The position numbers and the translations under genes were made by a program. 64,000 nt of DNA. Source: Cohnella zeiphila. Lineage in GTDB: Bacteria > Bacillota > Bacilli > Paenibacillales > Paenibacillaceae. The stretch lies in the NCBI RefSeq assembly GCF_014212055.1, contig NZ_JACJVO010000015.1, positions 33,649 to 97,648 on the forward strand. The letters are read 5' to 3'. This document shows positions 59,076 through 64,000 of the stretch, one piece after another. The first letter of the stretch is position 1. Every line of letters begins with the position of its first letter. Under the pieces are notes generated by a model, which worked only from the letters and a program-made list of their open reading frames with translations, was not told the origin of the DNA and did no database searches.

Positions 59076-59387
59076 ATGAGCTTGCAATACGGCGGACGCG
59101 CCGAGCCGACGACGATTTACGAGTGCGACGGCCAGACTAGGGAAACGTTGTCCGGAGTCAGGGACCGTCTGCACCAGATATGCTTGCCGCATACGAACCG
59201 GGCGGTTCGGGTCGAGACGGTCGACGGCGACGTGTTCGAAGGTCATATACTCCACGTCGACCGCGGGGTCCTCTACCTGCGGCAGGAGAATGCCCCCCAC
59301 CGCGCCTTCTTCCCGTATCCCAATCCGTACAGCAATTTCGTGCTCCCGTTGGTCCTGTTCAACTTGCTGACGATTTCGCTTCTGTAA
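59076..59387 (+). CDS. Small hypothetical protein (103 aa)
   Basis: The ATG at 59076 follows GGAGGTTCG; the longer frame from 58956 lacks a ribosome binding site. The product has a Sm/Lsm-like or small beta-barrel feel in RAVRVETVDGDVFEGHILHVDRGVLYLRQ (residues 48-77) and a hydrophobic C-terminus (FVLPLVLFNLLTISLL) that could insert in a membrane. It lies 45 bases before the next small gene, and both probably belong to one transcript. Spore or cell-surface function is possible. Confidence 0.6.
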   Translation: MSLQYGGRAEPTTIYECDGQTRETLSGVRDRLHQICLPHTNRAVRVETVDGDVFEGHILHVDRGVLYLRQENAPHRAFFPYPNPYSNFVLPLVLFNLLTISLL

Positions 59388-59432
59388 AAAGAACCGCCGG
59401 CCGACCCTGTACATTAGGAAGGAGATGGAAAC

Positions 59433-59720
59433 ATGGCCTTTATGCCGCCCATGGGCCCTCAAGGCTCTCTGCAGGCACCCACCGCGCCTCCGCCGCAGTT
59501 CGTTCCGCAGCAGCCTCCCCAAACGTTTGCGGTAGACCCCGGCGCCATCGCCGGCTGCCTGTTCCGCCAGACCTACGTTTGGCTTCGCAACGGCAATAGC
59601 TTCTGGTTTTACCCCGTCTTCGTCGGACGCACGTCGGTAGCGGGCTTCCGGTGGAACGGACGCTTCTGGTTCTATACGGGCATTGACCTGCGGCAGATCG
59701 TTTCGTTTACCTGCTTCTGA
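59433..59720 (+). CDS. Pro-rich small protein (95 aa)
   Basis: AGGAAGGAG precedes the ATG. The N-terminal 37 residues are Pro/Gln-rich and probably flexible (MAFMPPMGPQGSLQAPTAPP), followed by a compact aromatic region (CLFRQTYVWLRNGNSFWFYP, then RWNGRFWFYTGIDLRQIVSF) that reads as a beta-hairpin pair. Two Cys flank that region (residues 42 and 94). Such proteins occur in spore-formers, often near surface genes; function unknown. A strong terminator follows at once. Confidence 0.6.
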   Translation: MAFMPPMGPQGSLQAPTAPPPQFVPQQPPQTFAVDPGAIAGCLFRQTYVWLRNGNSFWFYPVFVGRTSVAGFRWNGRFWFYTGIDLRQIVSFTCF

Positions 59721-59724
59721 CCGA

Positions 59725-59768
59725 AAAAACCGGGAAAGGGCGGCGCCGGCCGTCCTTTCCCGGTTTTT
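59725..59768 (+). terminator. Intrinsic terminator after the small-gene pair
   Basis: AAAAACCGGGAAAGG and CCTTTCCCGGTTTTT form a 15-bp stem with an inner GGCGGC/GGCCGT extension and a T tract. Confidence 0.9.
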
Positions 59769-59790
59769 ATGCTTTCCCTCGAGGCACCGC

Positions 59791-59990
59791 CACGCTCCGT
59801 TAGCCGATTTTCTCGGCTATCTCCAGCCCTTCGACCCTCCGCCACGCTCCGTTAGCCGATTTTCTCGACTATCTCCAGCCCTTCGACCCTCCGCCACGCT
59901 CCGTTAGCCGATTTTCTCGGCTATCCCGGCCCCTTCGGCCCTCCGCGAAGCTCCGTTAGCCGATTTTCTCGGCTATCTCCGGCTGCGAGG
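59791..59990 (+). repeat. 52-bp tandem array with hairpin cores (four units)
   Basis: CTCCGTTAGCCG recurs at 59795, 59847, 59899 and 59951, exactly 52 bp apart. Each unit carries TAGCCGA and TCGGCTA (one with a changed base) around a TTTTC loop, and three begin CCACGCTCC, the block that also occurs in the array at 48294-48854. The array fills the gap before glycerate kinase. Confidence 0.9.
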
Positions 59991-60003
59991 GCCCGTCCGT
60001 GTT

Positions 60004-61146
60004 TTAACGCCTGCCCAACGAAGCCGAGTAAAGCCGGATGACCCGTTCCGCGCTGTCGGCAAGCAGGCCGTATGCGTTCGCCATCGCTTCCTCGAGGCGC
60101 ATCGGGCCGTTCGCCGCGGAGAAGACGCTCGTGACTCCATGCTCGTACAGCGCTTCGATTCCCGGACCGATCGAGCCGGAGATCAGAACGACCGGCACCC
60201 CTTGCGCCCGCGCGGTCAAAGCCACGCCGTAAGGCGTTTTGCCCATGGCCGTCTGGAAGTCGCTCCGCCCTTCCCCGGTCAGGACGAGCGAGGCGCCTTG
60301 CACTTTCTCGGCCAGGCGACCGGCATCGACGACCAGCTCGATCCCGCGGCGCAGCTCGCCGTTCAGGAAGGCCAGCACGGCCGCGCCTAGCCCACCCGCC
60401 GCGCCGGCCCCGGGAGCGTCCAGAACCGGGACGCCGAGCTTGCTCTCGATCATGCGGCCCCAAATCTCCAGATTGCGGTCGAGCGCGTCGACCATCTCCG
60501 GCGTCGCCCCCTTCTGCGGGCCGTACACGACGCTTGCCCCGCGGGGACCGCACAGCGGATTGTCCACGTCGCAGGCGACGCTGAACTCGCACTCCTTCAG
60601 CCGCGGATCCATCCCGCTCACGTCCAGCTCGCGAAGCCGGTCCAGATACCCGCCCCCGTAAGGCAGCTCCTCGCCGCGCTCGTCCAGCAGCCTGCCGCCC
60701 AGCGCCTGCACCATGCCCGCTCCGCCGTCGTTCGTCGCGCTTCCGCCCAGACAGATGACGAAGCGGCGGCAGCCCTGCGCCAGCGCGTCGGCGATGAGCT
60801 GGCCGGTGCCGAACGTCGTCGTCAGCAGCGGATTCCGGCCGGCTTCCGGGATCAGCGTCAGGCCGGACGCCTCGGCCATCTCGATAACGGCGGTGCTCCC
60901 GTCTTCCAGGATGCCGTACTTGGCAAGCACCGGCTCGCCGAGCGGATTCGCGACGGTCGCCTCGCGAAACCGTCCGCCCATGGCATCGACCAGGCTCTGA
61001 GCGGTTCCTTCGCCGCCGTCCGCCATCGGAACCGCGACGATGTCCGCGTCCGGAAGCGCGCGGCGGATCCCTTCCTCCATCGCCCGGCAAGCCTCGATCG
61101 CGGACAAGCTCCCTTTATAGGAATCAGGGGCCAATACGATTTTCAT
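60004..61146 (-). CDS. Glycerate kinase
   Basis: The start at 61146 (MKIVLAPDSYKGSL) has GAGGGGAGAAG upstream; a longer frame to 61200 is rejected. The 380-residue product is the GarK/GlxK type: KIVLAPDSYKGSLSA, MADGGEGTAQSL, TTFGTGQLI, CLGGSATNDGGAGMVQALGG, and a C-terminal LVLTGEGRSDFQT and PVVLISGSIG. It phosphorylates D-glycerate, feeding glycolysis. It stands alone; the array at 59791-59990 lies just after it. Confidence 0.94.
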   Translation of the reverse strand: MKIVLAPDSYKGSLSAIEACRAMEEGIRRALPDADIVAVPMADGGEGTAQSLVDAMGGRFREATVANPLGEPVLAKYGILEDGSTAVIEMAEASGLTLIPEAGRNPLLTTTFGTGQLIADALAQGCRRFVICLGGSATNDGGAGMVQALGGRLLDERGEELPYGGGYLDRLRELDVSGMDPRLKECEFSVACDVDNPLCGPRGASVVYGPQKGATPEMVDALDRNLEIWGRMIESKLGVPVLDAPGAGAAGGLGAAVLAFLNGELRRGIELVVDAGRLAEKVQGASLVLTGEGRSDFQTAMGKTPYGVALTARAQGVPVVLISGSIGPGIEALYEHGVTSVFSAANGPMRLEEAMANAYGLLADSAERVIRLYSASLGRR

Positions 61147-61265
61147 GCAAAGATCTTCTCCCCTCGACAAAAATCGAACTTTTTTCCTAAAATCACGCAA
61201 CCTATTTGCCCTGTCTGTAGTAGATTCTAGTGGAATGCAAATGATCCTTCAAGGAGGCGAACGAT

Positions 61266-61739
61266 TTGAAATCGAAAACCAAGCGCTTGGCCGTTGCAGC
61301 CGCATCACTCGCAGTTCTGTTTACATTCGCAGCCGCGCCGTACTCCTCGTCCGCGGAGACGGTTGCCAAAACCGCGCCGCCTCCGATCGAGTTTCGTCCT
61401 TTGACCGATTATACCGGTTATACTTATTTGCTGTCGTCTTCGCGTTCGATCACGGACAATCTGAACCAGACGGCCTCCATTGCAGTGTCTACCCGAACCA
61501 AATCTATCGTCGACGAGGTCGGCGCGATCGTCCAACTGCAGCAATGGACCGGCTCGGCTTGGGTCGATAACGGAACGGCGTCGACCTTAAGCGCCGCGAA
61601 CACGAACTTCTTATCCGGCACCTCCGCCAAATCGGCTCCATCCGGATATTACTACCGCGCGAAAGTGATCCATTATGCCAAGAAGAGCGGGGTTACGGAA
61701 CAGGTGACCGAGTATTCCGATTCCATACAGATTCAATAA
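61266..61739 (+). CDS. Secreted hypothetical protein (157 aa)
   Basis: The frame begins with TTG at 61266, five to eight bases after AAGGAGG. Residues 1-30 form a signal peptide (KSKTKRLAVAAASLAVLFTFAAAP, with probable cleavage after SSSA). The mature part is rich in Ser, Thr and Ala and beta-strand patterns (IVQLQQWTGSAWVDNG, YYYRAKVIHYAK), so it may be a small surface or matrix protein. No family was recognised. A strong terminator follows. Confidence 0.65.
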   Translation: MKSKTKRLAVAAASLAVLFTFAAAPYSSSAETVAKTAPPPIEFRPLTDYTGYTYLLSSSRSITDNLNQTASIAVSTRTKSIVDEVGAIVQLQQWTGSAWVDNGTASTLSAANTNFLSGTSAKSAPSGYYYRAKVIHYAKKSGVTEQVTEYSDSIQIQ

Positions 61740-61747
61740 AAGCGAAA

Positions 61748-61796
61748 GGGAGCCGTCACCCGGGTCTTCGCGGACCCGGGAGACGGCTCCCTTCTT
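61748..61796 (+). terminator. Intrinsic terminator, possibly bidirectional
   Basis: GGGAGCCGTC and GACGGCTCCC pair, and the inner CCCGGGTC and GGACCCGGG extend the stem to about 18 pairs around a TTCG loop. TTCTTTTC follows on the plus strand. It also lies just after the convergent anti-sigma gene. Confidence 0.85.
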
Positions 61797-61814
61797 TTCC
61801 CGGCAGCGCTCGGC

Positions 61815-62606
61815 CTAAGGCAATTGGATTTGTTTGCCGACCTGCAGAATTTGCTCCCGGTCCAGATCGCCGGCTATGGAAACGTACAGCTGTCCGTAAC
61901 GAAAATCCAAGCCGGAATATCCGTCATTCGTCAAGAAGAGATACCCCTGCTTTCCATCGATGTCGAGGATTTCGAGCTTGCCGGCGTTCTCGTCGTAATC
62001 CGACGAGATCTTCTCGCCGGTCGCGATCTGCTTGATCAGAATCGAATAGCCTCCGTTGACCTTATCCTCCAAGTGCGAGTAGATCAGGCCGGCGAGGTTC
62101 GCTTTGTCCTTCTGGAACGGAATCGACACCATGACGTGATCCAGCGTATAGCCGGGAGGGACGTACCCGATGGCCGGAGGCTTGAAGGAGAGGTTCTTCT
62201 TCGCTTCCTCCCAGCTGTCGTAGTTGACTTCCGTCGAAACTCCGATCGTCTCGCCCGCTTCATGCTCCTCCCGGGAAGGCGGTTGATAACCCGGCGGGGG
62301 GGCGGTCTTCGGCTTGGTCGTCACCACCGTCTGGGAACCGATCACGACATGGACCAGGCCGTCTTGAACGTTCTGAAGGCTCTCGAAAAACGGAGCGAAC
62401 GCCCGCGAGAACGTAGGGGTCCCGAACAGGAGAGCGCCGAGAACAAAAGACAACGCGATGTAGGGCAGCATTCGCAGCCGGTTCCAGGGACGCCGCCTTC
62501 TGCGCTTCAGCTTTTTCTCGACTCGCTGCCACGACGCCTCGAAATCCGGCGTGAAGTCGATATTCCGGGCGGCCTCTTCGAACGCTTTATCGAAATCTTC
62601 TGGCAT
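61815..62606 (-). CDS. Anti-sigma-factor-like membrane protein (DUF4367)
   Basis: A 263-residue protein with a cytosolic N-terminus (FEASWQRVEKKLKRRRRRPWN), one membrane helix (residues 48-65, MLPYIALSFVLGALLFG) and an extracellular DUF4367-type domain (IGYVPPGYTLDHVMVSIPF, ITGG-like and DIDGKQGYLFL stretches). Proteins of this kind hold an ECF sigma factor and sense outer signals. The sigma gene overlaps its start by 20 bases. The sensing domain end is intact at LQVGKQIQLP. Confidence 0.82.
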   Translation of the reverse strand: MPEDFDKAFEEAARNIDFTPDFEASWQRVEKKLKRRRRRPWNRLRMLPYIALSFVLGALLFGTPTFSRAFAPFFESLQNVQDGLVHVVIGSQTVVTTKPKTAPPPGYQPPSREEHEAGETIGVSTEVNYDSWEEAKKNLSFKPPAIGYVPPGYTLDHVMVSIPFQKDKANLAGLIYSHLEDKVNGGYSILIKQIATGEKISSDYDENAGKLEILDIDGKQGYLFLTNDGYSGLDFRYGQLYVSIAGDLDREQILQVGKQIQLP

Positions 62607-63180
62607 CCGACGGCTCCCCCCAACGTTTCAGAAATCTTTTGCGAACGGCTTCGCGCGCCCGATGCAGCTTATGCTTGATGGTCTCTTCGCTCGTGTTCAG
62701 CATCTCGGCCATCTCCTTATAGCTCAGTTCCCGCTTCCAGCGGAGCTCGATAAGCGCCTGGTATTCCGGCTTGAGCTCGCGCAGGCACTCCCCGACCGTC
62801 TCCGACATGATCTTCAGTTCGATCTCCGTCTCGACCGACTCCGAGGAACGTATGATCTCCTGGTCGCTCATCATGAGAACGTTGTCGACATCCGTTTCGT
62901 TGCGCCTGTTCTTTTGCTTGCGCATGAAGCTGTAAACCGTATTCTTCACGACCGTGCGAATCCAGCTTCTCAGCTTGACGTCGTCCGCGATGTCCGGCAC
63001 ATGCGAGACGACCTTCAGAAACGAGTCTTGGATGAGGTCTTCCGTGGAGGCGTGATCCCGAACCATAAAGTAGATAACTCCATAGACGAGCTCGTAGTAT
63101 TCCTTATAGATCTCTCTCTGCACCGAGGAATGAAGCTCCTCGAAATTGCCGGAGGACAAGAGCGGCAATTGGCTTGGCAT
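62587..63180 (-). CDS. ECF-subfamily RNA polymerase sigma factor
   Basis: The ATG at 63180 (MPSQLPLLSSG) follows GGGAGGGGAAAGG. The 197-residue sigma factor has region 2 (VYGVIYFMVRDHASTEDLIQDSFLKV) and region 4 (ECLRELKPEYQALIELRWKREL, SYKEMAEMLNTSEETIKHKLHRARE). It is encoded with the anti-sigma protein at 61815. A promoter-like TATAAT and a possible ECF -35/-10 set lie upstream, together with an 8-bp inverted repeat at 63241-63276, so self-regulation is likely. Confidence 0.93.
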   Translation of the reverse strand: MPSQLPLLSSGNFEELHSSVQREIYKEYYELVYGVIYFMVRDHASTEDLIQDSFLKVVSHVPDIADDVKLRSWIRTVVKNTVYSFMRKQKNRRNETDVDNVLMMSDQEIIRSSESVETEIELKIMSETVGECLRELKPEYQALIELRWKRELSYKEMAEMLNTSEETIKHKLHRAREAVRKRFLKRWGEPSDARRFR

Positions 63181-63240
63181 AAACGGACCTTTCCCCTCCC
63201 CCAACAAAGCCCCGCTTGGGAAAATAGATGCGGACTTGTA

Positions 63241-63276
63241 CCGTGACGCTTCCTGAATTATACAATAACGTCACGG
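63241..63276. promoter_or_regulatory. Inverted repeat at the sigma-factor promoter
   Basis: CCGTGACG (63241-63248) and CGTCACGG (63269-63276) are perfect arms 20 bases apart. On the minus strand TATAAT lies between them, and AAAC-N16-CGTT overlaps, which resembles an ECF promoter. A regulator may bind here. Confidence 0.5.
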
Positions 63277-63332
63277 CCGTTGGGGGGTTTGAACGAAAAA
63301 TGTCGTTTATCGGCGCAACGCCGCCGCCCCCT

Positions 63333-63782
63333 TCAGTTTGTCGATTCCTCGTAAAACAACCGCAAAGCCATGTTGATGGAGGCGGCCGCCGCCTGGGTCG
63401 TCCGACGGTCCGCGGCTCCGTCCGCTCTCTGCATGATGTTCACGATAAAATTCCGGTAAGTGAGGATGACGAGCTCCGTATGCGGGGACGGCTCCTCTTC
63501 CGCTTCGGAAGCGAAGTCCCACGTCATCCAATCGTCGCACATCTCCGATTCCGCGTAGGAGAACCGGACGTGCAGCCGAACGCTGCGTTCCTCGTTCTCG
63601 TAGATGAGCACCCCAAGAGGGATCGGCTCCCGAACCGAGGAATAGCCGGCCAAGGAAGTCTTCTCCGCCAACCGAAAGCCCGGAATCGCCAACGCCTTCG
63701 CCAAGTGTTCGTCCAATCGTTCGGCGATTGGTTGCCGGTCCGCGACCGGCCCCGATGAATTCGCGTTCTCCTGAGTATGCAT
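63333..63782 (-). CDS. Hypothetical protein (149 aa)
   Basis: The ATG at 63782 (MHTQENANSSG) follows GAAGGAG; a longer frame to 63824 is rejected. The product has a helical N-terminus (PIAERLDEHLAKAL), then PLGVLIYENEERSVRLHVRFSYAES and a helix (TTQAAAASINMALRLFYEE) near the end. It has no clear membrane or catalytic motif. It lies 150 bases upstream of the sigma gene on the same strand but with its own ribosome binding site. Function unknown. Confidence 0.65.
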   Translation of the reverse strand: MHTQENANSSGPVADRQPIAERLDEHLAKALAIPGFRLAEKTSLAGYSSVREPIPLGVLIYENEERSVRLHVRFSYAESEMCDDWMTWDFASEAEEEPSPHTELVILTYRNFIVNIMQRADGAADRRTTQAAAASINMALRLFYEESTN

Positions 63783-63953
63783 AACCCGGCTCCTTCTCTT
63801 GAAATCTTCTATCTTAAGTAACACTTTCGGGACGGCTTAGGTTGCAATTTTTTTGAAGGCGTATTCAACCCGATGCCGATTCCGCTAAAATGAACTTATC
63901 ATTAGGTCCGGCGAAGCAGGTTGTCACGATGAAGGCAGACGCCGGTCTCAAAG

Positions 63954-63990
63954 GGAGGTGGCAGGGATCATGATGACGACGCTAGAGTGA
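63954..63990 (+). other. Very short ORF with strong ribosome binding site at the window edge
   Basis: GGGAGGTGG at 63954-63962 lies seven bases before an ATG at 63970 that reads MMTTLE and then TGA. It may be a leader peptide of a gene just outside the window, or a start hit by a frameshift. The 160 bases before it hold only a weak TAAAAT box near 63886. Confidence 0.3.
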
Positions 63991-64000
63991 AGGGCTGAAA

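Overview
The window looks like chromosomal DNA of a spore-forming, GC-rich member of the Bacillota, most likely a Paenibacillaceae relative (Cohnella or Paenibacillus type). The reasons are strong GGAGG-type ribosome binding sites, spore inner-membrane (SpoVA-type) genes, an SLH-anchored surface protein, a YdjO/cold-shock pair, the SWIM/SNF2 pair known from Bacillus as ywqB/ywqA, and codon use rich in G and C. No rRNA, tRNA, CRISPR array, transposase or phage gene was seen.

Layout. 1-8.9 kb: a cut-off membrane protein, secreted and membrane hypotheticals, a spoVAC-spoVAD-2Duf spore operon with a divergent DUF1657 gene, and zwf. 8.9-17.6 kb: an OmpR-type two-component system divergent from a glycosidase-like lipoprotein, a decayed MntA-HepT toxin-antitoxin pair, and a GH36 alpha-galactosidase operon with a Gfo/Idh/MocA dehydrogenase. 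17.8-21.8 kb: a compact overlapping vanG-vanXY-vanT operon whose residues fit D-Ala-D-Ser glycopeptide resistance. 22-28 kb: arginase and ornithine aminotransferase (rocF, rocD), ydjO, a cold-shock gene with a structured leader, and small genes. 27.6-32.5 kb: a MarR-controlled operon with an arylsulfotransferase-family protein and an SsuABC/TauABC-type importer. 32.6-46.7 kb: a large RCC1/SLH surface protein, an orphan ParB-like protein, a MerR/thioredoxin pair, a glutathionylspermidine-synthase-family operon, and the SWIM/SNF2 pair. 46.7-52.5 kb: a second Gfo/Idh/MocA gene set between two 51-bp-period repeat arrays, then a heterodimeric ABC exporter. 52.8-64 kb: aldo/keto reductase, an MFS transporter with its MarR regulator and matching operators, OsmC, a DUF6036-like pair, an M20 dipeptidase, glycerate kinase, and an ECF sigma/anti-sigma pair.

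The most unusual non-coding signal is a set of intergenic arrays (near 46.96, 48.29, 52.57, 55.22 and 59.79 kb, with a 67-bp version at 24.49 kb and a faint one at 26.05 kb). Most have a unit of 51-52 bp and a hairpin core that differs between arrays, and three of them share the block CCACGCTC. Several regulatory regions are readable: an attenuator-like hairpin behind a consensus promoter at 0.64-0.75 kb, a MarR promoter with a leader terminator at 32.3-32.5 kb, and a pair of matching 24-bp dyads at 55.18 and 55.81 kb. Gene functions are inferred from motifs read by eye; no database search was possible.
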